From 2-01-FULL-45-10 sp964433975 (GTDB taxonomy: Bacteria > Omnitrophota > Gorgyraeia > 2-01-FULL-45-10), in contig CAYSSS010000087.1 in NCBI GenBank assembly GCA_964433975.1, positions 1 through 5,266 on the forward strand: a stretch of DNA of 5,266 bases, in the 5' to 3' direction. The notes below the pieces were generated by a model. It was not told the origin of the DNA. It saw nothing but the letters and a program-made list of their open reading frames with translations, and did no database searches. Positions 1 to 5,212 of the stretch are shown here, piece after piece (the first letter of the stretch is position 1; the number at the start of each line of letters is the position of its first letter). A program made the position numbers and the translations under genes.

Positions 1-20
1 TGTACTGCACCCCATTAAGC
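1..20 (+). repeat. Terminal inverted repeat, orfB-side end of the IS
   Basis: The 20 bases TGTACTGCACCCCATTAAGC match the reverse complement of 1119-1138 at 16 of 20 positions. The element starts with the TG dinucleotide usual for IS3-family ends. The TAA stop of orfB (bases 15-17, minus strand) is within it. The same 20 bases recur at 5213-5232. Confidence 0.8.
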
Positions 21-782
21 AAGACATTTTTTTGTACTAAGCACTAACTGTTCTTTCTCAAAGTCACAGGGCGTTTGATATCTAAGGGTCGAATGAGGCC
101 GGTCTGTATTATATCGTTCGACCCAGAGTCCGAACTGCTCGGTAAACTCGCCGGTAGAGCGGAATTCTCGTACCCAGACAAAGTCATGTTTGATCGTTTT
201 TATGGCACGTTCTGTATCAGCATTGCCTTTGGGATTACTGTAACTGGCAAAGATCTGCTTAATCTCCAGGACCGAGCAGGCTCTCATGAAGCTAAGAGAT
301 GCGGGCTGCGAGCCATTATCGCTGACTAAGGATAGCTCCTGGTTTTTGTGCAATATGCCATCAGGGAACTGGTTATTGCAGGCCATATTCATGGCTTCTA
401 ACCAGTCGCTGGCCTTGGAGCGTATTGAGATTGAATAACCTACAATCTTTTTAGTATGCCAGTCTAAGACAACGACCAGATACAGCCAGCCGAAGGATTC
501 GATCATGACCTTGGTCATATCAATGCCCCAGAACTGGTTAGGGCGGGTTGCTCTTGGCTTGGAGCGGTTATTCTTGTCATCGTGTTTTGACTTAAGCCTA
601 AGATTTGGCTTAACAAGAAGATCGTGCTCTTTCATAATACGGTAGATGCGTTTTTTGTTTACCTGGTGGCCTAGACGATATTTTAAGTACGCCCAGACCA
701 TCCGGTAGCCCCAACCAGGATGTTCGGCCTTAATAGGGCTTAAAGCTGAGAGGACACGCTCATCTTCGCTGCGCCTATTCAT
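15..782 (-). CDS. IS3-family transposase OrfB (DDE integrase-type catalytic subunit)
   Basis: This 255-aa protein carries out DNA cleavage and strand transfer of the IS, normally as an OrfAB fusion. The N-terminal 60 residues contain the HTH_21-like segment with HPGWGYR (21-27) and IYRIM (46-50). The integrase core runs from about 80 to 240. The catalytic triad is visible as D88 (WGIDMT), D155 (VSDNGSQ) and E191 (KGNADTE), with 35 residues between D155 and E191, the classic DD(35)E spacing. The motif ERYNTDRPHSTLRYQTP near the C-terminus is typical of IS3 OrfB. Its ATG overlaps the orfA stop as ATGA, and a GGAGG lies 9 nt upstream of the ATG. It is also open in frame back to the A8 run in orfA, so a frameshifted fusion is possible. 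No stop or missing key residue is seen. Confidence 0.95.
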   Translation of the reverse strand: MNRRSEDERVLSALSPIKAEHPGWGYRMVWAYLKYRLGHQVNKKRIYRIMKEHDLLVKPNLRLKSKHDDKNNRSKPRATRPNQFWGIDMTKVMIESFGWLYLVVVLDWHTKKIVGYSISIRSKASDWLEAMNMACNNQFPDGILHKNQELSLVSDNGSQPASLSFMRACSVLEIKQIFASYSNPKGNADTERAIKTIKHDFVWVREFRSTGEFTEQFGLWVERYNTDRPHSTLRYQTPCDFEKEQLVLSTKKCLA

Positions 783-1072
783 AGACCTCTTCCTCCGTTT
801 AATTCGTATTCTGTTTTTTTTAACTCTATTGTGAGATCAGCGATGATATGTTTAAGTTTCGTGTTCTCGTCTCTTAAGCGCCGTTCTTTTATACTGTTTT
901 TTTCTGTTTCGAACACCCTGTGTGCTCTGCCTAAGAACTCTCTCAGCCAATAATAGAAAAGGGTGTGGCTGATCTGATACTTATTACATAACGTCGCAAC
1001 AGGTACTTGTTGTTCAAGATGCTCTAATATAACAGCCAATTTGGTCTTTGAATCATACTTTTTGTATTTCAT
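779..1072 (-). CDS. IS3-family OrfA, HTH DNA-binding transposase subunit
   Basis: This is a 97-aa protein that would bind the IS ends and regulate transposition. Residues from about 5 to 50 form a helix-turn-helix of the transposase_8 (HTH_Tnp_1) kind: KYDSKTKLAVILEHLEQ, then VPVATLCNKYQISHTLFYYW. The C-terminal third (RRLRDENTKLKHIIADLTIE and onward) is a charged heptad-like helix resembling the leucine-zipper multimerisation region of OrfA proteins. I chose the ATG at 1072 because GGAGG sits five bases upstream. The in-frame GTG at 1078 overlaps that Shine-Dalgarno sequence and is unlikely to be the start. The gene ends in an ATGA overlap with orfB and carries an A8 run about 12 codons before its stop. 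Confidence 0.92.
   Translation of the reverse strand: MKYKKYDSKTKLAVILEHLEQQVPVATLCNKYQISHTLFYYWLREFLGRAHRVFETEKNSIKERRLRDENTKLKHIIADLTIELKKTEYELNGGRGL
814..821 (-). promoter_or_regulatory. Candidate -1 programmed frameshift site (A8 run) joining OrfA to OrfB
   Basis: On the minus strand eight adenines are read in the orfA frame as TTA AAA AAA ACA, giving the slippery heptamer A AAA AAA. A -1 slip enters a frame with no stop (AAA AAC AGA ATA and onward) that runs directly into orfB. IS3 elements commonly make the active OrfAB transposase this way. A purine-rich GGAGGAAGAGG follows about 17 nt downstream, where it could serve orfB reinitiation. Confidence 0.6.
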
Positions 1073-1095
1073 TTGCACCTCCGTTAAGTGTAACC

Positions 1096-1104
1096 ATTAT
1101 ACCA
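1096..1104 (-). promoter_or_regulatory. Extended -10 promoter for orfA
   Basis: The minus strand reads TGGTATAAT, a perfect -10 with the extended TGn motif, 23 nt before the ATG at 1072. The -35 position 17 bp upstream is a weak TTAAGC inside the terminal repeat. The promoter lies inside the IS and would fire orfA then orfB. It reads away from hypE. Confidence 0.6.
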
Positions 1105-1118
1105 AATTATTGGTTAAA

Positions 1119-1138
1119 GCTTAACAGGGGGCAGTATA
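1119..1138 (-). repeat. Terminal inverted repeat, orfA-side end of the IS
   Basis: Read on the minus strand this end is TATACTGCCCCCTGTTAAGC. It differs from the other end at four of 20 positions, including the second base (TA instead of TG), so the exact outer boundary could be off by one to three bases. Confidence 0.7.
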
Positions 1139-1205
1139 AATCGCCATAGGGTGTCAAATTTTGTGACGCCGCTTCAGGCACTCTCCCCGCGAGATCTGCC
1201 TGCCA
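1139..1205 (-). repeat. Left arm of a long inverted repeat bounding the hyp block
   Basis: The reverse complement of 1140-1179 matches 5171-5210 at 37 of 40 positions; the shared core is GCCTGAAGCGGCGT, then ACAAAATTTGACAC, then CTATGGC. Weaker similarity continues inward through CGGGGA and GGCAGGCA blocks to about base 1205. The arm starts one base from the IS end, so the IS and the repeat directly abut. Confidence 0.85.
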
Positions 1206-1307
1206 CTGAAAGCGTTGGGACGCCGCCCAAAAAATCCCACCCTCCTTTAGAGAAATTTTTCGCTCCTCCATAAGGCGGAACTTTTGTGTCCCGCCTGATA
1301 CTGCTAT

Positions 1308-1455
1308 AAATTTTTACGGGTGACATTGGATGGGACCTAAATTTTAACATTGGGGGATGGGGGGTTAAGAATAACAAGATGCTATGTGCTTACCTATTTT
1401 ATTAACCCCCCGATGGAAAATTTGGGAAATCCAATGGCAGGACCCGTAAAATTTT
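1308..1455. repeat. Imperfect 148-nt palindrome (MITE-like or structured repeat)
   Basis: Four nested inverted segments occur in the same order on both sides: 1308-1321 with 1442-1455 (13 of 14), 1324-1331 with 1429-1436 (8 of 8), 1339-1345 with 1417-1423 (7 of 7), and 1359-1368 with 1402-1411 (GGGGGGTTAA, 10 of 10). The central loop is 33 nt. Ends of the form AAATTTTTACGGGT suggest a small non-autonomous element, but no target duplication is visible. A large RNA hairpin at the 3' end of the hyp transcript is the other reading. Confidence 0.65.
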
Positions 1456-1486
1456 CCTGCCGCCACCTCCGCTGAGGCGAAAAATA

Positions 1487-2488
1487 TTAACATATCCTCG
1501 GTAATTGTTCACCTGTTAACATACCCACGATCCTTTTGCCGCCCGAAACAGTGTTCAGATACACCTTGCCGCGATTATCTTTGGTGATATGGCCGATTAT
1601 TTTCGCGCCTTTACCGGACAAGTCGGTCTTCATCGCGGACACTATTTTCTTTGCGTCTTCTCCTGCCGCAATTATAAGACATCTTCCTTCACAGGGCAGA
1701 TATAAGGGATCGAAGCCAAGGAGTTCACAGGCATCTTTTACGGCAGCGCTTACCGGCAGGCTCTCTTCATCCAGCGCAATGCCAAAGTTCCTGTCCTGGC
1801 ATATTTCGTTCAACGTCGTCGCTACACCGCCCCTTGTGGGATCTCTCATGAATCTTACTTTGCCCGATACCTTAAGCGAGCGCGCGATCAATCTGTTTAA
1901 CGGCGCGGAATCGCTCTTTACTTTTGAGGTGAAGGCTATGCCCTCTCTTTTGGATAGTACGCTTATAGCATGCTCTCCGATATTTCCGGTAACAATAACA
2001 CTGTCGCCGGGCTTTATCGCATCGATAGAAAGGCCGTTATAATAGACCTCTCCTATGCCACTGGTATTTATGAATATCTTATCGCAAGATCCTCTTTCCA
2101 CCACTTTCGTATCGCCGGTCACTATTTCGACGTCCGCGGCATCGGCGGCATTTTTGATGGAACGCGTAATCCTCTCCAATATATCTTTATCCAGGCCCTC
2201 TTCTATTATAAGGCCCAGAGATATGAACAGCGGTTTTGCTCCGCAGACGGATAGGTCGTTGACGGTCCCGTGTACGGCAAGACTTCCTATATCTCCTCCG
2301 GGGAAAAATATCGGGTCCACCACATACGAGTCTGTTGTGAAAGCGATATTTTTGGCGCCTATCTTAAGGATCGCGGAGTCCTTTTTCTCTTTAAGCACTT
2401 TGCCGCCGAATCCCTTTATAAAGAGAGAATCGATCAGATCGTGCATTAATTTTCCGCCGCCGCCATGTGAAAGTAATATCTTTTCCAT
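1487..2488 (-). CDS. hypE: HypE, hydrogenase maturation carbamoyl dehydratase
   Basis: HypE accepts a carbamoyl group from HypF on its C-terminal cysteine. It dehydrates it with ATP to a thiocyanate and passes cyanide to the HypC-HypD iron. At 333 aa it is normal length. It has the PurM-like fold order: N-terminal HGGGGKLMHDLI (8-19), ATP-binding region with TTDSYVVDP (51-59), GGDIGSLAVHGTVNDL (64-79) and GDTKVVE (125-131), then the C-terminal domain with MRDPTRGGVATTLNEI (214-229). The protein ends exactly in PRIC, so the thiocyanate-carrying Cys333 is present. The usual DCAPL motif reads DSAPL here (193-197), a modest change. It starts 18 nt after hypD with a weak AGGGAA site and is the last gene of the operon. 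Confidence 0.97.
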   Translation of the reverse strand: MEKILLSHGGGGKLMHDLIDSLFIKGFGGKVLKEKKDSAILKIGAKNIAFTTDSYVVDPIFFPGGDIGSLAVHGTVNDLSVCGAKPLFISLGLIIEEGLDKDILERITRSIKNAADAADVEIVTGDTKVVERGSCDKIFINTSGIGEVYYNGLSIDAIKPGDSVIVTGNIGEHAISVLSKREGIAFTSKVKSDSAPLNRLIARSLKVSGKVRFMRDPTRGGVATTLNEICQDRNFGIALDEESLPVSAAVKDACELLGFDPLYLPCEGRCLIIAAGEDAKKIVSAMKTDLSGKGAKIIGHITKDNRGKVYLNTVSGGKRIVGMLTGEQLPRIC

Positions 2489-2506
2489 TTTACTATTCCC
2501 TATTCA

Positions 2507-3586
2507 CTAACGCCTATATTTATAATACGCCGCGCATGTCCCTTCGCTCGAGACCATGCACGCACCTGTCGGTTTTTCCGGCGTGCAAGTCCTGGCGAAT
2601 AAAGGACAATCGTACGGCGTCTTTAGCCCTTTCAAAATATATCCGCAAAAACATCTCTTATTATCTTTCGGCTCTTTGATCTCTGGCCTGAATCTTGACT
2701 GGGCGTCAAACTTCTTATAAGCTTTTCTTATCTTGAGCCCGCTCTTCTTTACGCATCCTATTCCCCGCCACACGGATGAGGATTTTTCAAAAACCTTATT
2801 TATGCTATTCCTTGCCAACGGGTTCCCGTTCTTTTCTATTATTCTATCATATTGGCTCTCTGTTTTTGGCTTTACCTGCCTTATTATCATAAGGATAGAT
2901 TGCAGTATATCGATAGGCTCAAAACCCGATATCACACAATTCTTTTTATAATCCCTGCTTAAGAACTCGTACGGAGATACTCCTATTATAGCGCTGACGT
3001 GCCCGGGGAGCAAAAAAGCGTCTACTTTGATGGACTTATCGGAAGTGAGCGCCTTTAACACTTCCGGCATCGTCTTGTGGCCCGAGAGGACGGAATAATT
3101 ATTTAAACCTTCCTTCTTTGCGATCAGGATAGACTGCGCCACCGTCGGAGCAGTAGTCTCAAAACCTATGCCCAATAATACCGCTTCCTTTTTCGCTTCC
3201 TTGCGCGGTATCTCGAGCGCGTCAAGACTCGAATAGACCATTCTTATGTCGCAGCCATCAGCCTTCTCCTTCTCAAGGCTTGACCGTGAACCCGGAACTT
3301 TCAACATATCCCCAAATGTCGCGATAATGACATCTTTCATCCTGGCAATGGCTATGGCCTTATCGATAAATTCGTTCGGCGTAACACATACCGGGCAGCC
3401 GGGGCCCGAGATGAGCCTTATATTCCCGGGCAGGATATCCTTCAACCCAAACCGGAATATGCTCATCGTATGCGTACCGCACACCTCCATGATATTGTAA
3501 ATGCGCTCGGGATCGACAGCGCGCCGGATATCATCCGCCAGCCTTCTGATCAACCGCTTATCCCTGAACTCGTCTACATATTTCAT
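2507..3586 (-). CDS. hypD: HypD, iron-sulfur scaffold for Fe(CN)2CO assembly
   Basis: HypD forms a complex with HypC that holds the iron while CN and CO ligands are attached, and it supplies electrons through its [4Fe-4S] cluster. At 359 aa it is standard length. The conserved sites are all visible: Cys36 in EVCGTHT, Cys64 and Cys67 in GPGCPVC, GFETTAPT in the middle, SGHKTMPE and LPGHVSAIIG, and the C-terminal cysteine-rich domain with Cys312, 314, 327, 334, 343 and 351 (CFCG, DCPLF, CTP, GACMVS, EGTCAAYY). The ATG is preceded by a weak GGGGT six bases upstream. The spacing to hypC (83 nt) is unusually long for this operon and is filled by a palindromic element. The spacing to hypE is 18 nt. 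Confidence 0.97.
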   Translation of the reverse strand: MKYVDEFRDKRLIRRLADDIRRAVDPERIYNIMEVCGTHTMSIFRFGLKDILPGNIRLISGPGCPVCVTPNEFIDKAIAIARMKDVIIATFGDMLKVPGSRSSLEKEKADGCDIRMVYSSLDALEIPRKEAKKEAVLLGIGFETTAPTVAQSILIAKKEGLNNYSVLSGHKTMPEVLKALTSDKSIKVDAFLLPGHVSAIIGVSPYEFLSRDYKKNCVISGFEPIDILQSILMIIRQVKPKTESQYDRIIEKNGNPLARNSINKVFEKSSSVWRGIGCVKKSGLKIRKAYKKFDAQSRFRPEIKEPKDNKRCFCGYILKGLKTPYDCPLFARTCTPEKPTGACMVSSEGTCAAYYKYRR

Positions 3587-3601
3587 GTATCTACCCCAGC
3601 C

Positions 3602-3672
3602 TAGAAACTGTTTCTAAATCAATCGGGACAGTGGGTATCCCAGTTTCCGGATGCAAACGGAAACAGTTTCTA
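3602..3672. repeat. Palindromic intergenic element between hypC and hypD
   Basis: The outer arms 3602-3614 (TAGAAACTGTTTC) and 3660-3672 are perfect 13-bp inverted copies, and each arm is itself nearly palindromic. Inside are a second stem, GTTTCCG at 3643-3649 with CGGAAAC at 3658-3664, and a short TGGG-TAT-CCCA hairpin at 3632-3642. The two larger stems overlap, so they are alternative folds. The last three bases form the TAG stop of hypC on the minus strand. It looks like a REP- or MITE-type insertion into the operon; an mRNA-stabilising or attenuating role is possible but not shown. Confidence 0.75.
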
Positions 3673-3876
3673 CATGCTTCTCAGTATTTTTAGCGTCTTT
3701 TGCGCTTCTTTTTCTTTGACCTTCTCTATCGCAAATCCCGCGTGCAGGAGGACATATTCGCCGATCTTTGGACTTTTTATGAACGAGAAGTTGGCCCTGC
3801 GCTTCAGGCCGGACGACTCGACGAATCCTTCGTTGCCCTTAATCTCAGCTATCTTCATCGGCACAGCTAAACACAT
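3670..3876 (-). CDS. hypC: HypC, hydrogenase maturation chaperone
   Basis: HypC is a small OB-fold chaperone that carries the Fe(CN)2CO group with HypD and delivers it to the hydrogenase large subunit. The diagnostic N-terminus MCLAVPMKI gives Cys2, the iron ligand after Met removal. HAGFAIEKV (45-53) supplies the conserved histidine at 45. At 68 aa it is slightly short for the family (commonly 70-95). Its stop codon is the first triplet of the palindromic element that follows, so the C-terminus may have been trimmed by that insertion, although the core fold is complete. The start has a good AGGGGTGA site six bases upstream, and it begins 15 nt after hypF. Confidence 0.95.
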   Translation of the reverse strand: MCLAVPMKIAEIKGNEGFVESSGLKRRANFSFIKSPKIGEYVLLHAGFAIEKVKEKEAQKTLKILRSM

Positions 3877-3891
3877 TGGAGTTCACCCCTA

Positions 3892-5031
3892 TCACTTCCG
3901 CGCGCCATTCGCCGAAGCACTTTGTCTAATTCTCATTGAATGCGATGGCGGAAAGGCCCTCTCGTTCGCTATCGCTATCTGGCCTATCGGTATGCCAGAA
4001 TCGTTCGTTTCTACTCTTGAATGCGTAAAGACCATAAAACCATTCTTGCCGAGCAGATACGCCACCCTACCGCTCAAATATCTATTCTGGAACACTCCAC
4101 CGGATAATACAACTTTTTTTATCTTTATCTTCTTTGCCGTTCTCAATATCAATTCCGCTATGGAGTTGTGGAATTTCGCCGATATTATCGACCGTTCCGT
4201 TCTCTCTTCAATATCTTTTTTCATACCTTTGATAATCTTTGCGGCGTTCTCTGCGTTATAACTATCGTTGATACCTTTTTGGGCTATTCTTTCCAATTCT
4301 ATCGGCAGCTGGGCTTCGAACTCTGCGTTTGCTTTATTCAGGATAATGCTGCCCGCGGCGTCAAAGAGCCTCCCCACGCTCGATGTCAGCGGAGAATTTA
4401 TCTTTTTATCGATCATCTGCCTCAATATCTTCCAGCCTTTTTTATCAATACTCTTCACAAAATCCATGTCAAGCTTCAAAAAATTTGGCCCAAAAGTCGA
4501 ATATAGGTAACTAGCCGCCATCCGCCAAGGCTCTCTAATAGAAACCTCGCCGCCGGGCATTGGAATATAATCGAGATGCGCGACCCTTTTCAGTCTTTTG
4601 ATGTTTCCTGAAAAGAACTCCCCGCCCCAAATATTACCGTCGGTACCATATCCTGTTCCGTCGAACGCTACGCCAAGCACTTCGCCTCTTATGTGATTAT
4701 CGACAATGGCGCTTGCGATGTGCGCTTCATGATGCTGGACCTTGTACAGCTTTAAGCTGTAAGCTTTAAGCTGTAAGCTTTCTGCGAATTGTGTTGAAAA
4801 ATAGCCGGGATGCAGATCACAAACGACTATCTCGGGCTTTATATTAAGCCTCTTCTTCACCGCCTTTACCGCTTTCTCATACCCGGTAAAATTGTCGAGG
4901 TCCGACAGATCGCCGAATCCGTCAAATAGATAAGCCTCGTCGCCCCTTGCCAGCGCGAATGCCCCCTTCATATCCGCACCGCAAGCTAGAACGGGCCTCT
5001 TTATCTTAAATGGCAGCTTTATTATATTCAC
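3892..5031 (-). CDS. hypF: N-terminally reduced HypF: Kae1-like carbamoyltransferase domain only
   Basis: Full HypF (about 750 aa) makes carbamoyl-AMP from carbamoyl phosphate and ATP, then transfers the carbamoyl group to the HypE C-terminal Cys. This 379-aa protein matches only the last half. Visible, numbered from the GTG, are LPFKIKRPVLACGADMK (6-22), CDLHPGYFST (71-80), VQHHEAHIAS with the metal-binding histidines (98-107), FDGTGYGTDGNIWGGEF (123-139), SSVGRLFDAAGS (217-228), LSGGVFQN (309-316) and NDSGIPIGQ (343-351). The acylphosphatase, zinc-finger and YrdC-like domains are absent, and I could not find them in the 180 bases upstream. I chose GTG at 5031 because GGAAGG lies five bases upstream. 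A TTG eight codons earlier sits inside a hairpin. A 7-bp microsatellite lies at 4748-4780, and the last 20 or so residues form an unconserved basic tail. It could be a split-gene partner, a deletion remnant, or a reduced functional enzyme. Confidence 0.9.
   Translation of the reverse strand: MNIIKLPFKIKRPVLACGADMKGAFALARGDEAYLFDGFGDLSDLDNFTGYEKAVKAVKKRLNIKPEIVVCDLHPGYFSTQFAESLQLKAYSLKLYKVQHHEAHIASAIVDNHIRGEVLGVAFDGTGYGTDGNIWGGEFFSGNIKRLKRVAHLDYIPMPGGEVSIREPWRMAASYLYSTFGPNFLKLDMDFVKSIDKKGWKILRQMIDKKINSPLTSSVGRLFDAAGSIILNKANAEFEAQLPIELERIAQKGINDSYNAENAAKIIKGMKKDIEERTERSIISAKFHNSIAELILRTAKKIKIKKVVLSGGVFQNRYLSGRVAYLLGKNGFMVFTHSRVETNDSGIPIGQIAIANERAFPPSHSMRIRQSASANGARK
4748..4780 (-). repeat. 7-bp microsatellite inside hypF
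   Basis: On the minus strand the sequence reads AGCTTAC AGCTTAA twice over and then AGCTG, about 4.6 heptamer units. It encodes SLQLKAYSLKL just before the VQHHEAH metal-binding motif. Typical HypF proteins join the ST..A helix to this motif with a shorter linker, so an in-frame expansion of about three units (21 bp, seven residues) would explain it. A change of one or two units would shift the frame. Confidence 0.85.
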
Positions 5032-5036
5032 CCCGC

Positions 5037-5042
5037 CCTTCC
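5037..5042 (-). promoter_or_regulatory. Shine-Dalgarno site deciding the hypF start
   Basis: The minus strand has GGAAGG followed by GCGGG and then GTG AAT ATA. This five-base spacing supports GTG at 5031 over the TTG at 5055, which lies upstream of this site and within a hairpin. Confidence 0.6.
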
Positions 5043-5046
5043 TTCT

Positions 5047-5077
5047 ACCCCGCAATCTTCCGCAGGAAGAGCGGGGT
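5047..5077 (-). promoter_or_regulatory. Leader hairpin in front of hypF
   Basis: ACCCCGC (5047-5053) pairs perfectly with GCGGGGT (5071-5077), and TCTTCC (5056-5061) with GGAAGA (5065-5070). This leaves a two-base bulge and a three-base loop, 13 pairs in all. It lies between the candidate -10 box and the Shine-Dalgarno site, so it would be at the 5' end of the hyp mRNA. It might stabilise the transcript or influence translation, or be a small dispersed palindrome. No U-run follows on the minus strand, so a terminator is unlikely in that direction. Confidence 0.65.
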
Positions 5078-5093
5078 TCATGGATAGGCCAAT

Positions 5094-5102
5094 ATTATAG
5101 CA
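5094..5102 (-). promoter_or_regulatory. Extended -10 promoter for the hypFCDE operon
   Basis: The minus strand reads TGCTATAAT, a perfect -10 with the extended TGn motif, about 60 nt before the hypF GTG. No good -35 is seen 16-18 bp upstream, as is common for extended -10 promoters. Transcription would begin near 5087 and place the 13-bp hairpin in the leader. Its presence argues that the short hypF is expressed as its own gene. Confidence 0.55.
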
Positions 5103-5142
5103 GATTTCCCCGCCCCTTACTTCCTCTATTTTTCTCTCCAAC

Positions 5143-5210
5143 AGGCAGGCATCGACCTCACGGGGAATACGCCTGAAGCGGCGTTACAAAATTTGACACA
5201 CTATGGCAAT
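5143..5210 (+). repeat. Right arm of the long inverted repeat bounding the hyp block
   Basis: Bases 5171-5210 match the reverse complement of 1140-1179 at 37 of 40 positions. Further inward, CGGGGA and GGCAGGCA blocks (about 5143-5166) keep weaker similarity to 1181-1205. Only two bases (AC) separate the arm from the second IS copy at 5213. Confidence 0.85.
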
Positions 5211-5212
5211 AC

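Larger units (their letters stand above)
1..1138 (-). mobile_element. Complete IS3-family insertion sequence, about 1138 bp
   Basis: The element has two overlapping minus-strand genes, an HTH orfA and a DDE orfB, in the -1 frame relationship typical of the IS3 family. Its ends form imperfect inverted repeats: TGTACTGCACCCCATTAAGC at 1-20 matches the reverse complement of 1119-1138 at 16 of 20 positions. The TGTACTGCACCC end resembles IS150 as I recall it, but the short 97-aa OrfA is more like other IS3 subgroups, so the subgroup is uncertain. The outer flank of the left end is outside the window, so a target duplication cannot be tested here. The stop codon of orfB lies inside the left repeat. 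Both genes look intact, so the element may be active. Confidence 0.9.
1139..1486. other. Repeat-rich non-coding stretch between hypE and the IS
   Basis: These 348 bases hold no convincing gene. From left to right they contain one arm of the long inverted repeat (1139-1205), a possible hairpin with stem AGGCGG (1273-1278) and CCGCCT (1291-1296), a 148-nt imperfect palindrome (1308-1455), and a GC-rich CCTC-CGCT-GAGG hairpin (about 1467-1478) just after the hypE stop. None is followed by the T-run of a clean intrinsic terminator in the hyp reading direction. A 67-codon minus-strand reading frame here has low-complexity composition and is judged spurious. Confidence 0.6.

Noticed and set aside
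1174..1377. Minus-strand 67-codon reading frame between the IS and hypE
   Set aside because: It overlaps the inverted repeat arm and half of the 148-nt palindrome, has no recognisable domain and has low-complexity composition. The DNA is better explained as repeats.
1459..1486. Intrinsic terminator just after hypE
   Set aside because: The CCTC-CGCT-GAGG stem is only four pairs and no U-run follows in the hyp direction, so a terminator call is not supported.
1487..2488. Reading the PurM-like protein as selenophosphate synthetase or a thiamine-phosphate kinase
   Set aside because: The C-terminal PRIC, the MRDPTRGG motif and the hypC-hypD context identify HypE.
1536..2510. Plus-strand reading frames opposite hypE
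   Set aside because: They lie entirely or almost entirely antisense to a well-conserved hypE and show no family features; they are shadows of its codon pattern.
3602..3672. CRISPR-like repeats between hypC and hypD
   Set aside because: Only one pair of short arms exists, in inverted orientation, with no spacer periodicity and no cas genes.
3674..4261. Long plus-strand reading frame opposite hypC and hypF
   Set aside because: It spans two real minus-strand genes and the gap between them, and its hydrophobic composition is what antisense of such genes gives.
5053..5055. TTG as the hypF start
   Set aside because: It sits inside the leader hairpin with no upstream Shine-Dalgarno site, whereas GTG at 5031 has GGAAGG at good spacing.
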